From positions 1-32,479 of the IMG/VR virus record IMGVR_UViG_3300032315_000591: DNA of 32,479 bases; one strand, 5' to 3'. The notes under the pieces were generated by a model. That model was not told the DNA's origin. It worked only from the letters and a program-made list of their open reading frames with translations, and made no database searches. The position numbers were made by a program, and so were the translations under genes. Positions 8,575 to 17,068 of the stretch are shown here, one piece after another. The DNA comes from a virus. Each line of letters starts with the position of its first letter. Position 1 is the first letter of the stretch.

Positions 8575-9150
8575 ATGAGTGAACCTAAAAAGGAATGTGG
8601 TTGTAAAAAGAAAAAGTTTTCGGATTCTCCTCTACCAAATAAAGAACCCGCCTTAAAGAAGGCTCTGAGCATGATTCAGAGTTATTCTATGGCCGTTGCT
8701 TCGCGGGGATTAAAGGATAAAAAGGTTGATAAGACCGTAAAGCAATTAAGAGTTCTTAGTTGTTTTGGCAATGAGCATGTCGGCGGTGAATTGCCTCCAT
8801 GTGCTCATCTCAAGACTTCTGCTACTGATGGTAAGTTCTTTTGTGGTGCTTGCGGATGCGGAGATAGAAAAAATACATGGCTAAATGGGACAAACGAGGA
8901 GTATAGTAAACTAGACTATCCTTCTGTAAATTGCCCATTATCCATGCCAGGATTTACTAACTATACTGTTAGTTTGCCACAAGAAGCGCAAGAACCAGAG
9001 TCGAGGAAGCATTATATCGAAAAAATGGACTTTAATTCTGTCCAAAAAATCGAAGTTACAATGCCAGATACTCCAAAAGAGATTGCTGAGATCATGGAAA
9101 AACTAAAACAAAAGATGGAAGAAAATAAAAATATTCCACCCACAGAATAA
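8575..9150 (+). CDS. Cysteine-rich CGxCGCGD protein of unknown function
   Basis: Product of 191 residues with a GAGGTA ribosome-binding site. It begins with a basic Cys stretch (ECGCKKKK, residues 7-14). A helix rich in Lys follows, then a cluster: C63, C76, C90, C93, C95, C120, including FFCGACGCGDRK at 88-99, followed by TWLNG and KLDYPSVNCPLSMPGF. Spacing C-x13-C-x2-C-x-C-x24-C suggests a bound zinc or iron-sulfur cluster. The last 50 residues are a charged helix (EIAEIMEKLKQKMEE). I recognise the central motif as occurring in uncharacterised phage and bacterial proteins but know no function. It sits between the baseplate and neck genes, so it may be a virion part or an assembly factor. 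Confidence 0.7.
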   Translation: MSEPKKECGCKKKKFSDSPLPNKEPALKKALSMIQSYSMAVASRGLKDKKVDKTVKQLRVLSCFGNEHVGGELPPCAHLKTSATDGKFFCGACGCGDRKNTWLNGTNEEYSKLDYPSVNCPLSMPGFTNYTVSLPQEAQEPESRKHYIEKMDFNSVQKIEVTMPDTPKEIAEIMEKLKQKMEENKNIPPTE

Positions 9151-9180
9151 TCAGAGTTTCGTTGTGCATAAATATTTTCA

Positions 9181-9984
9181 ATGGCACAACCAAATTCAAG
9201 AGAATCTATAATCCAATATGCCTACAGGCAATTAGGTGCTCCAGTAATTGAAATTAATGTAGATTATGAGCAAGCTAATGATAGGCTGGACGATGCTTTG
9301 CAATTTTTTTCGGAGCGTCATTATGATGGTGTTGAGCGAGCATATTTTAGTTACCAAGTAACGAATACAGATGTACAAAATAAGTACATCAATACAAATT
9401 CTTTAGGCCCAATTGTTGGTAGTTCTGGCGCAACTCCAAATGGTTATGATATTTTATCAATTATAAGAGTTTTGCCATTTGGTACATTAAATTCAAATGA
9501 ACTATTTGATATTAGATATCAATTAGCTTTGAACGATGTTTATGGTATTAACACAAATTTAGGTTTTGTTAATTCCTCACCGATTGCAAATTTTGATATA
9601 ACAAAAAGATATATTCGTTTGATTGAAATGATGTTCGATCCAGAAAGAACCATCAGATTCAATAAAGTAACCAATAAACTCTATATTGAAACTGATTGGT
9701 CTTCATTAAAAGCTGGGACCTATATTTCAATTGAAGCCTATGTAAATCTTGATCCCGACACTTATCCAGAAATCTATAACGATAGAATGCTTAAAAAGTA
9801 TTTTACTGCCCTAATCAAAAGGCAGTGGGGAGCAAATCTTTCGAAGTTTGATGGTGTTGCATTACCCGGTGGAGTATCTTTACGAGGCGGTCAGATCATG
9901 GCGGAAGCTGTGCAAGAAATAGCAGTCCTTGAAGATCAAATAATTTCTTCATATGAATTACCCCCAGATATGATGACTGGATAA
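9181..9984 (+). CDS. 13: gp13-like neck protein
   Basis: Product of 267 residues (T4 gp13 has 309). It forms part of the neck, with gp14, that closes the packaged head and meets the tail. The N-terminus (RESIIQYAYRQLGAPVIEIN then YEQANDRLDDALQFF) is the family's opening helix pair. The C-terminus shows the usual ending: DRMLKKYFTALIKRQWGANL and KFDGVALPGGVSLRGGQIM. It is followed directly by gp14, as in T4. A CATAAATA box lies at 9167-9174, six bases ahead of the ATG, and no ribosome-binding site is visible. Confidence 0.85.
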   Translation: MAQPNSRESIIQYAYRQLGAPVIEINVDYEQANDRLDDALQFFSERHYDGVERAYFSYQVTNTDVQNKYINTNSLGPIVGSSGATPNGYDILSIIRVLPFGTLNSNELFDIRYQLALNDVYGINTNLGFVNSSPIANFDITKRYIRLIEMMFDPERTIRFNKVTNKLYIETDWSSLKAGTYISIEAYVNLDPDTYPEIYNDRMLKKYFTALIKRQWGANLSKFDGVALPGGVSLRGGQIMAEAVQEIAVLEDQIISSYELPPDMMTG

Positions 9985-9985
9985 T

Positions 9986-10924
9986 ATGGCATTAAATCCT
10001 TATTTTAGATTCCAGGGAACTGAGCAGAATGTTGTCGAAGACAACATCATCGAAATTATTCGTATGATGGGAAAAAATCTTTGGTACATTCCCAGAGAAA
10101 ATGTAAATCTTGATAGGCTATTTGGAGAAGACCAATTAAACAAATTTACTAAAGCATATCAAATTGAAATGTATATTGCTTCTGCTTCTGGATTCGAAGG
10201 GACGGATGTAATAACTAAATTTGGCCTAGAAGTAAAGGATAGAATTAATTTAGTCGTTAGTAAGAAAAGATTCACTAACGAAATTACAACTAAAAATTCT
10301 ACAATCATAAGACCCAGAGAAGGGGATCTTATATTTTTTCCTCTCAGCAAGACTTTATTTGAGATAAATTTCGTAGAGCACGAATTGCCATTCTATCAGT
10401 TGGACAAGAATTATGTGTTCACTTTAAATTGCGAAACCTTCGTGTATTCGGCAGAACAATTCGAAACTGGCAATACAGACATGGATTCTTTGGCAGATAC
10501 CAAGCAAGAAATCTACAATTTCATCATAGGCTCAACATTCTCAGGATTTACAGCTGCATACAATCAAGCCGTTCGCGGCGAACAGTATTATGTTCCTGGA
10601 TCTGTGGCAGGAACAACATCATACTTCCGTATGCTTGATTACGGTATATCTGGCTCTGTAATGGCTGCCAAGCTGGGTTCTATAGATGGAGTTACCTTCT
10701 CTGGACCAACGGTACTTACAAGTTCAGTCTCTGGATCTACATTCAGAATTCTTTCAATATCTTCTACCAACGATATCGTTACAATCAATCCTGTATTGGA
10801 CGATCTTGCTGGCGAAATACAGCCATTGGATTATCAGAGAGGATTCACTGGAAGTGGAAGCAGAATAGATACTCCTATAATCAATTTTAGCGAAACCGAC
10901 CCATTCTCTGAGGGCAATTACTAA
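9986..10924 (+). CDS. 14: gp14-like neck protein
   Basis: Product of 312 residues (T4 gp14 has 256), partner of gp13 in the neck. The N-terminus (NPYFRFQGTEQNVVEDNIIE then IRMMGKNLWYIPRE) is strongly characteristic of gp14. After this come AYQIEMYIASASGFEG and REGDLIFFPLSKTLFEINFV, the conserved core strands. The C-terminal third is Ser/Gly/Thr-rich, longer than in T4, with short repeats of the type SGSTFRILSISS, and ends with an acidic PFSEGNY. The start is ATG one base after the gp13 stop. The 3' end overlaps the next ATG (TAATG). Confidence 0.88.
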   Translation: MALNPYFRFQGTEQNVVEDNIIEIIRMMGKNLWYIPRENVNLDRLFGEDQLNKFTKAYQIEMYIASASGFEGTDVITKFGLEVKDRINLVVSKKRFTNEITTKNSTIIRPREGDLIFFPLSKTLFEINFVEHELPFYQLDKNYVFTLNCETFVYSAEQFETGNTDMDSLADTKQEIYNFIIGSTFSGFTAAYNQAVRGEQYYVPGSVAGTTSYFRMLDYGISGSVMAAKLGSIDGVTFSGPTVLTSSVSGSTFRILSISSTNDIVTINPVLDDLAGEIQPLDYQRGFTGSGSRIDTPIINFSETDPFSEGNY

Positions 10925-11967
10925 TGTTTAATTCATACGACAACCAATCGATAAGAAAATTAGTTATTGCTTTCGGTTCATTATTTGATGAGATCTATGT
11001 TTCTAGAAAAAATGATACGACAGGAATTACAGAAAATGTAAAAGTTCCTATCACTTTTTCATCAAAGGAAAAGTTTTTAAGAAGATTAGAATCAAATTCT
11101 TCAATTACCGATAATGTCAAAACGCAAATAAATATACCCTATCTCAGCTTTGAGGTTGCAAATATTGCTTATGACTTCGGAAGAAAACGCAATAAATTAA
11201 CAACTACCTCAGAAATAATAACCGCATCGGACGGGAGCATTTCTGAGAGTTATAAAACATTCTCGGAAACTCCAATAAGCGTAGTTTTTAATTTGTATTT
11301 TTACTCAAGAAGTTTAAATGAGTTATTACAAGTACTGGAACAAGTTCTTCCTTTTTTTAATCCAGAATTCAATATAAGGATGAATTTTAATAAAATATTT
11401 AAGAATGTAAATGTCCCTATTGCTTATAGAGAATTTAAAATAATTGACGATTACGAAGGGTCTTTGCAGTCAAGAAGAATGATGATTGGCGTAATGTCAT
11501 TCATTGCATCTTCTTATGTTTTTGGTGAAGTAAAACCAACCATTGTCATCGAAGATGTCATAGACGATACTACTCTTGATCCTGATCTTGATGTAGATCC
11601 AGTTCCGACAACAGAAATACTAATTAGTTCTGCCTTTGGTGTTAATCCTTACTATCTACCAATAGGAAAATCTGGTTTTGCTTCCAATCTTAGTTGGACT
11701 GAAACTAGTGTTTTTGATCTTAATACAACTGTAAGTGTATTCACAATTACCAACAGATTGCTTTATACACAAATAATTCCAGCAGGAACATTGTCTCTAA
11801 CTAGCGGACAAATTACAAATATGATTTCTAGTATTTGTACCGAACTAAATATTTGTGGAATTAATGATGGTTCTTTGAGAAAATTAGTTTTGAAAATCCA
11901 AAACGGAACAACCGTTGCACAAAAGGATTTTAGAGTTATTATGGATTGTACTACAGCATGTCAATAA
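10924..11967 (+). CDS. 15: gp15-like tail terminator with C-terminal extension
   Basis: Product of 347 residues (T4 gp15 has 272). gp15 caps the tail by binding the last sheath and tube rings and docks the tail to gp13/14. The N-terminal 190 residues match gp15: MFNSYDNQSIRKLVIAFGSLF, then VPITFSSKEKFLRRL, then FNLYFYSRSLNELLQVLEQVLPFFNP, and a final strand with RRMMIGVMSF. The extra C-terminal region from about residue 225 has the look of a separate strand-rich domain (residues 240-345, including GKSGFASNLSWTET and two C-terminal cysteines), which I cannot place. The ORF overlaps the terminase small subunit by ten bases. Confidence 0.85.
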   Translation: MFNSYDNQSIRKLVIAFGSLFDEIYVSRKNDTTGITENVKVPITFSSKEKFLRRLESNSSITDNVKTQINIPYLSFEVANIAYDFGRKRNKLTTTSEIITASDGSISESYKTFSETPISVVFNLYFYSRSLNELLQVLEQVLPFFNPEFNIRMNFNKIFKNVNVPIAYREFKIIDDYEGSLQSRRMMIGVMSFIASSYVFGEVKPTIVIEDVIDDTTLDPDLDVDPVPTTEILISSAFGVNPYYLPIGKSGFASNLSWTETSVFDLNTTVSVFTITNRLLYTQIIPAGTLSLTSGQITNMISSICTELNICGINDGSLRKLVLKIQNGTTVAQKDFRVIMDCTTACQ

Positions 11968-12383
11968 ACAAATTAAATGATTTTTTTGAAATAGAATCTA
12001 CTGGCAACACAGCTAACAATCAAATTCAGAAATCGTCTGAAAACGATTATGAATATGCCAGAGAAAATCTATATGACATAATAAACAAATCAAAAATTGC
12101 TCTTGAAGGGATTATGAAGGTTGCGACTGAAGGCGATTCTCCCAGAGCATATGAAGTAGTAACTCAAATGCTGAAAACCATGTCAGAGATCAACAAAGAT
12201 CTTATAGATCTTGAGAAGATAAAGAACGAAGCAAATAAGACCACTATAAAAACAACAAATAATAATTCATTCTTCATAGGCTCCACTAGTGATCTACAGG
12301 ATTTAATCAATCCTGAAAGAAGTAAGAACAAATCTATAGAAATGATTGATGCGAAGGTGGTAGAGGATGTCAAGGAAATTTAA
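11958..12383 (+). CDS. 16: Terminase small subunit (gp16-like)
   Basis: Product of 141 residues from the ATG at 11958, overlapping gp15 by ten bases. An in-frame TTG four codons upstream is not needed. The features match T4 gp16 (164 residues): an N-terminal acidic linker, then a two-helix hairpin (YEYARENLYDIINKSKIALE and SPRAYEVVTQMLKTMSEINK), then NSFFIGSTSDLQDLI, which parallels T4's VFMGSPTELMDEI. gp16 forms a ring that recognises DNA and stimulates the gp17 motor. The 3' end overlaps the next gene by 17 bases, coupling the two subunits. Confidence 0.85.
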   Translation: MSINKLNDFFEIESTGNTANNQIQKSSENDYEYARENLYDIINKSKIALEGIMKVATEGDSPRAYEVVTQMLKTMSEINKDLIDLEKIKNEANKTTIKTTNNNSFFIGSTSDLQDLINPERSKNKSIEMIDAKVVEDVKEI

Positions 12384-14016
12384 GGGTTACTTAGGTAATC
12401 CAAATCTAAAAGAAGCTGGAGTAAAGATCGACTTCACCGAAGAGCAGATTCGGGAATATGTTCGTTGCTCTCAAGATCCCATTTATTTTATTAAGAAATA
12501 TGTCAAGGTAGTCTCTCTTGATAAGGGCCTTGTTCCTTTTGAGTTATATGATTACCAAGAGGACATGATTAATAAAATGCATAACAATCGTTATATCATT
12601 GCCAAACTGCCTCGTCAGTCTGGTAAGAGCACAACGATTGTTGCATTCATTCTCCACTACATTCTTTTCAACCAGAGCATGAGCGTTGGTATTCTGGCCA
12701 ACAAGATGAATACGGCTAGAGAAATTCTTGGCCGTCTTCGTCTGGCCTATGAATATCTTCCCAAATGGCTTCAGCAGGGCATCATCGAATGGAATAAGAC
12801 ATCCATTCAGCTTGAGAATGGCTCAAAGGTCATGGCATCGGCCACATCCTCATCAGCAGTTCGTGGTGGATCGTTCAACCTCATCTTCTTGGACGAATTT
12901 GCCCATGTCTCTCAAAACATAGCAGAAGAGTTCTTTAGCTCTGTTTACCCCACGATTACCTCCGGTCAGACCACGAAGGTATTCATGGTATCTACCCCAA
13001 ATGGACTCAACATGTTCTATTCCTTCTGGAAGGGGGCCACAAGGAAGCAGGGCGAGGAGGGCAAGAACGAGTACATACCCATAGAGGTGTCTTGGAGACA
13101 GGTTCCTAAGTACTCTGGTGGGCCTCTACGCGACGAGCAGTGGAAGCAGCAGATGATTGCCCAGACCAGCGAACAGCAGTTTGAGCAGGAATTCGAATGT
13201 TCGTTCCTTGGTTCATCAAACACCCTCATCAGTGCCAGCAAACTAAATTTGCTTCAGTTTGATAAACCGATAGCCAAGGAGCCAGGAGGTCTTTACATCT
13301 ACGACGAGCCAGTAGAGGGCCATGCATACTTCATCATGGTCGATGTCGCCAGAGGTCAAGGAAGAGACTATACGGCTATGGTGGTGGTCGATTCCACCGA
13401 AAAGCCTCATAAGGTCGTGGCAAGGTATAGAAATAATCTTATATCCCCGTTTGATGTTCCGCCGGAACTTTACAATCTGGCAATAAAATATAATAACGCA
13501 CACTTACTTATTGAAGTAAATGACATCGGAGGTCAGATTGCCGATGCCATGCACGAAGATTATGAATATGAAAATATCATTCAGACTCAGATGATGGGCC
13601 GTGCAGGACAAAAAGTAACTCTTGGATTCGGGCGCGGAACAAAACAAAGAGGCGTAAGAACCAGCTCTGCGGTCAAAAAACTAGGGTGTGCAGTTCTAAA
13701 AAATTTGATTGAGCAAGACAGACTCTTAGTCAGAGATTTTGATATCATTCAGGAATTGATGACATTTGTTTCGAAACATCAGACATTTTGCGCCGATGAT
13801 GGTTATACAGACGATTTGGTTATGTGTTTGGTTCTTTTTGGATGGCTAACGCGCCAGGGTTACTTCGAAGAGATCATCGATATACAAAAGAAAAAAATTA
13901 TAAATACCACAGAGAAAGAAGAGGAAGAGAATACAACCTTTTTTATGGGTTCCCGTGAATTTGATTCTGAAAAGGTATTTAAGGAAGACAATTCTCTTTG
14001 GTTTACCGAGGAATAA
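12367..14016 (+). CDS. 17: Terminase large subunit, packaging ATPase/nuclease (gp17)
   Basis: Product of 549 residues (T4 gp17 has 610). The ATPase domain occupies residues 1-~290: Walker A LPRQSGKST at 81-89, Walker B LIFLDE at 172-177, coupling motif MVSTPNG at 207-213. The nuclease domain follows: acidic residues D326 (VDVARGQGRDYT), E383 (LLIEVND) and D482/D483 (GYTDDLVMCL) form the RNase H-like catalytic triad. It cuts concatemers and drives DNA into the prohead through gp20. Composition changes inside the gene: bases ~12500-13420 are rich in C-ending and CGT/CGC codons, while the last third returns to AT-rich codon use with AGA. The start has a GGTGG/GAGG ribosome-binding site within gp16. 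Confidence 0.95.
   Translation: MSRKFKGYLGNPNLKEAGVKIDFTEEQIREYVRCSQDPIYFIKKYVKVVSLDKGLVPFELYDYQEDMINKMHNNRYIIAKLPRQSGKSTTIVAFILHYILFNQSMSVGILANKMNTAREILGRLRLAYEYLPKWLQQGIIEWNKTSIQLENGSKVMASATSSSAVRGGSFNLIFLDEFAHVSQNIAEEFFSSVYPTITSGQTTKVFMVSTPNGLNMFYSFWKGATRKQGEEGKNEYIPIEVSWRQVPKYSGGPLRDEQWKQQMIAQTSEQQFEQEFECSFLGSSNTLISASKLNLLQFDKPIAKEPGGLYIYDEPVEGHAYFIMVDVARGQGRDYTAMVVVDSTEKPHKVVARYRNNLISPFDVPPELYNLAIKYNNAHLLIEVNDIGGQIADAMHEDYEYENIIQTQMMGRAGQKVTLGFGRGTKQRGVRTSSAVKKLGCAVLKNLIEQDRLLVRDFDIIQELMTFVSKHQTFCADDGYTDDLVMCLVLFGWLTRQGYFEEIIDIQKKKIINTTEKEEEENTTFFMGSREFDSEKVFKEDNSLWFTEE
13899..13906 (+). promoter_or_regulatory. Possible T4-type late promoter (TATAAATA) before the sheath genes
   Basis: An exact TATAAATA lies inside the 3' end of gp17, 117 bases ahead of the first sheath gene. 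In T4-like phages gp55 recognises this box. A site here would give the tail block its own late start. It falls on IleIleAsn codons in AT-rich coding sequence, where a few chance matches per window are expected, so the support is weak. Confidence 0.3.
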
Positions 14017-14022
14017 AAAAAT

Positions 14023-15192
14023 ATGCCATCAATTAATATTTACGAAAACTCAACACCAATCATAGCAGGAATCGAAGCAGAAGCGTCATCTCACTTATCA
14101 GCTTTTATTTGTGGTTATTCGCTATACAATAAAATGACGCAGGCTGATGCTACGCAATTGGGATACAAAGTATTCAATAACCCAAATGAGCTTCTTTCCG
14201 TATTTGACATCACCGTTCTCAGCGGAGTTTGCTCTGGATTTGCAACTGGCGCAGGGTTTAGCGGTGGCACAGTACACGACAGAGAATTACATTCAGCTTT
14301 AAATTACCTCCAGTATGGTGGCATTCTTGTCGCTGCAACCGGAGCAAGTGCTCTAAATAACACAAATCTTTCAATCGATAGCGCATTCTGCGAAGATAAT
14401 GCAAAATTTAACGATGTTATTTCTCTAATTTCACTAAGACAAGATTGTGTCGGTATTGTCGGCTCCTCAGCAGAATACCACAATGGCGTTTCTTCAGCTT
14501 ATCCCACTACATCAATGGCCATATATTCCATGTACGGAATTACTGGAATTAGCGGAGCTACCTCAATCGATGAGAATTTCTTCAGCATAATTGGCAGAAA
14601 GACCAGAGAAAGAATCTATGGAGCAACTGGCACAATCAACCTTTTAATGACATCCGATGTTGCTGGGTTGATGGCAATCGTTGATAATGCTTATGGTCCT
14701 TGGACTCCTCCAGCAGGAATTAGAAAGGGTGAAGTTTTAAACTTTACTAATTACGAACCAAAACTCAGTGAAACAAACGCAAGCACTTTGAGTGATTCAT
14801 ATGGAATTAACAGTGTTAGTGGAATATATGGATACCCAGATAGAGTCTTCTTGATGGGCGATTCTAGCCTTGAAAAGGTAGATTCCTATAGAATGCACAT
14901 TGGCATTTCTAGACTAATTCTTCACATTAAACGAGGAATTAAGCCATTGCTACAGGGCGTACTATTTGAAATTAATAATTCTTCCACAAGAACTGCTTTG
15001 ACAAATTCAGTTTCTAGCTTCTTAGAAAGAATTCTTAATAAGAACGGAATCAAGACATATACCGTTACATGCAACGAAACAAACAATACAGAAACTGTAA
15101 TTAACAGTAAACAATTGGTAATTGATATTTCGTTCGTTCCGTATTACACAATTGAATCTATAACATTCAGATATGTTCTAACACAAGCTTAA
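14023..15192 (+). CDS. 18: Tail sheath protein A (gp18-like)
   Basis: Product of 389 residues, much shorter than T4 gp18 (659), probably lacking the outer insertion domains. The N-terminal half includes YLQYGGILVAATGA (near 95-110), the conserved strand-turn of sheath proteins. The C-terminal half shows the core fold shared by contractile sheaths: DVAGLMAIVDNAYGPWTPPAG and IRKGE, then RLILHIKRGIKPLLQGVLFE, then SSTRTALTNSVSSFLERIL, and TYTVTCNETNNTETVI. The sheath contracts to drive the tube through the cell envelope. A GAGGA ribosome-binding site lies upstream. The stop overlaps the next start (TAATG), which belongs to a second sheath gene. Confidence 0.9.
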   Translation: MPSINIYENSTPIIAGIEAEASSHLSAFICGYSLYNKMTQADATQLGYKVFNNPNELLSVFDITVLSGVCSGFATGAGFSGGTVHDRELHSALNYLQYGGILVAATGASALNNTNLSIDSAFCEDNAKFNDVISLISLRQDCVGIVGSSAEYHNGVSSAYPTTSMAIYSMYGITGISGATSIDENFFSIIGRKTRERIYGATGTINLLMTSDVAGLMAIVDNAYGPWTPPAGIRKGEVLNFTNYEPKLSETNASTLSDSYGINSVSGIYGYPDRVFLMGDSSLEKVDSYRMHIGISRLILHIKRGIKPLLQGVLFEINNSSTRTALTNSVSSFLERILNKNGIKTYTVTCNETNNTETVINSKQLVIDISFVPYYTIESITFRYVLTQA

Positions 15193-16487
15193 TGTCCTTT
15201 ACATATTCGATAAAACAAATAGATTCGAAGAAAGTCGTAGATGGAGGATTTCTCATCTACGATTCTCTTTTATTTAATGTTTTAGGAATAACACAAACCC
15301 ATAAACTGTTGGAATCAGTAAGCGATTTTACGCAATTGATAAACAATGCGGATTATACTCAAATAAGCGCATCTATAACAGATTCTGATTTATTTTTAAA
15401 AGAATTAAATAATACATCAACAACATCTACCAAAACTGATGTAAGAAAAATAGATTTTTATTTTAATTTTATTTTAGATGCACTTCATTATAACTATAAT
15501 ATTTACTTAATAAATGCATCAACAGAAAATAATGCATTTGATGTTTTAGGAAAATACGATTTGGATTATCTTGTTTATGATCCATTAAAAACAACAATTT
15601 CTTCAGAATTGATTTCTGAGATTAAAATAAAAAATATTCCAATTTTATTGAATGCTTCTTTAAATCAAAACTCATTTAGAGCCATAGAAAATTTATATGT
15701 TTCTAATAATTCTACAGATTTGAATTATCAATTTGATGATTTTTATTTACGAACAGAGTTAAACGATGCTGATTTTAATCAGCTGGCATTTACCGTTTGT
15801 GGCGTAAAGCGTCTTAAAAGATATTATGGTGATAATAACATATCAGACGATACCGAATTTTCAAATTCTCCATATGTTTTAGTGCCTCTTATCAGTGATG
15901 CGGCAGGAATGATGGCAAGAAGTTATTCCGTTTATCCTTGGTATACGGCAGGAGGTTTTATCAACGGTAAAGTTCTAAATCAAATATTCAGTAAAATAAA
16001 TTTACCAAATATAAGATTTTCAGAAAGCATAATCCCCCAGACACCTGTAGATATCACATTTACATCTCCGTCCAAGCTATACACTGCACAGACCAGAGGA
16101 ATAAATTGCATTCTTAAAATCGCTGGTCCTTCTGGAAAAGAATACTTTTTAGCTACAGATTTTTCTGGAATTACTTCTTCGGACAATACTGTTAAACAGA
16201 CATTTAGTTATTCGAATCTGTATTCTTATATTGCCAGAAACAGCAAATCGATCATAAATCGATTTAGATTTGAATTAAATTCTCCAGAAAATAGAGAATT
16301 GATAACTAGAAATTTAAATAATTTACTAGAAAACATAAAAAGAAACGGTGGAATAGATTCTTATAATGTTATCTGTAATGATATCAATAATACGGAAGCT
16401 ACGATAGCAGAAAATAGATTGATCGTTGACATATCATTTAAACCAATTGAAAGTCCATCAGTAATAAATCTCAGTTTTACTACATAA
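15192..16487 (+). CDS. Tail sheath protein B, divergent paralog
   Basis: Product of 431 residues. The C-terminal 180 residues align by eye with sheath A: ISDAAGMMARSYSVYPWYTA corresponds to DVAGLMAIVDNAYGPWTPP, RFRFELNSPENRELITRNL to GVLFEINNSSTRTALTNSV, and YNVICNDINNTEATI to YTVTCNETNNTETVI. The N-terminal half differs and lacks the AATGA turn. So this is a second sheath-type protein, arisen by duplication or acquired separately. Its base composition is visibly more AT-rich than that of sheath A. It could form a specialised part of the sheath, for example near the baseplate or collar, or alternate with A. Coupled to A through TAATG overlap. Confidence 0.82.
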   Translation: MSFTYSIKQIDSKKVVDGGFLIYDSLLFNVLGITQTHKLLESVSDFTQLINNADYTQISASITDSDLFLKELNNTSTTSTKTDVRKIDFYFNFILDALHYNYNIYLINASTENNAFDVLGKYDLDYLVYDPLKTTISSELISEIKIKNIPILLNASLNQNSFRAIENLYVSNNSTDLNYQFDDFYLRTELNDADFNQLAFTVCGVKRLKRYYGDNNISDDTEFSNSPYVLVPLISDAAGMMARSYSVYPWYTAGGFINGKVLNQIFSKINLPNIRFSESIIPQTPVDITFTSPSKLYTAQTRGINCILKIAGPSGKEYFLATDFSGITSSDNTVKQTFSYSNLYSYIARNSKSIINRFRFELNSPENRELITRNLNNLLENIKRNGGIDSYNVICNDINNTEATIAENRLIVDISFKPIESPSVINLSFTT

Positions 16488-16510
16488 TAAAAGAAAATTG
16501 AGGTAATTCT

Positions 16511-17056
16511 ATGCCGAATAGCATATCAAATTTCATTACGGGATTTAGAGGCGGTACGAGAAAAAATCGTTTCGAAGTAACTGGTACTTTTCCAACTGGT
16601 GCAGGTGGAGATGAGACTAAATTAAAATACCATGTTCTATCGGCATCACTTCCAAATTCCACACTCGGCATTGTAAATTTTCCATATAGAGGAAGATTAA
16701 TTCCTTATGTTGGAGATAGAATTTATGAGCCTTGGGATGTTTTAGTTCTTGATGATAGAGGTTCTGGTCTATATCAAGCATTTCAGGGGTGGAGCGAATT
16801 AATAAACAACCATCAAACAAACGAACATGCATATGATGATGACGATAGCTGGTTCGCCGGGAGTGCGGCTGGAGCTGCTATTCAAAATAGTTCTTGGTCT
16901 ATAAAACAACTAACTTTAAGCGGAGATACAATTAAACAAATTACACTAAAATCTTGTTGGCCGGGTTTTATTAGTCCTTTGCAATTTAATATGGCTGACA
17001 CAGGATTCAATTCTTTTGCCGTAAGACTTAATTATAACTTCATTGAAGTAGGATAA
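16511..17056 (+). CDS. 19: Tail tube protein A (gp19-like)
   Basis: Product of 181 residues (T4 gp19 has 163), the subunit of the inner tail tube. Family marks are the N-terminal ISNFITGFRGGTRKNRFEV, then LPNSTLGIVNFPYRGRLIPY and GDRIYEPWDVLVLDDRG, and the C-terminal FNSFAVRLNYNFIEV. The pattern strand - loop - PYRGR - GDR - W is typical of gp19/Hcp-like tube proteins. A GAGGT ribosome-binding site precedes the ATG. The loop at residues 105-125 is rich in Asp and Gly and unlike its neighbour's. Twelve bases separate it from a second tube gene. Confidence 0.88.
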   Translation: MPNSISNFITGFRGGTRKNRFEVTGTFPTGAGGDETKLKYHVLSASLPNSTLGIVNFPYRGRLIPYVGDRIYEPWDVLVLDDRGSGLYQAFQGWSELINNHQTNEHAYDDDDSWFAGSAAGAAIQNSSWSIKQLTLSGDTIKQITLKSCWPGFISPLQFNMADTGFNSFAVRLNYNFIEVG

Positions 17057-17068
17057 AAGAGATATAAA

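Noticed and set aside
10429-10868. Two short + strand open frames inside gp14
   Set aside because: They are out-of-frame shadows of gp14 with no start signals and no motif.
11946-11957. TTG start giving a longer terminase small subunit
   Set aside because: An in-frame ATG at 11958 lies four codons downstream and gives the ten-base overlap with gp15 typical of this genome.
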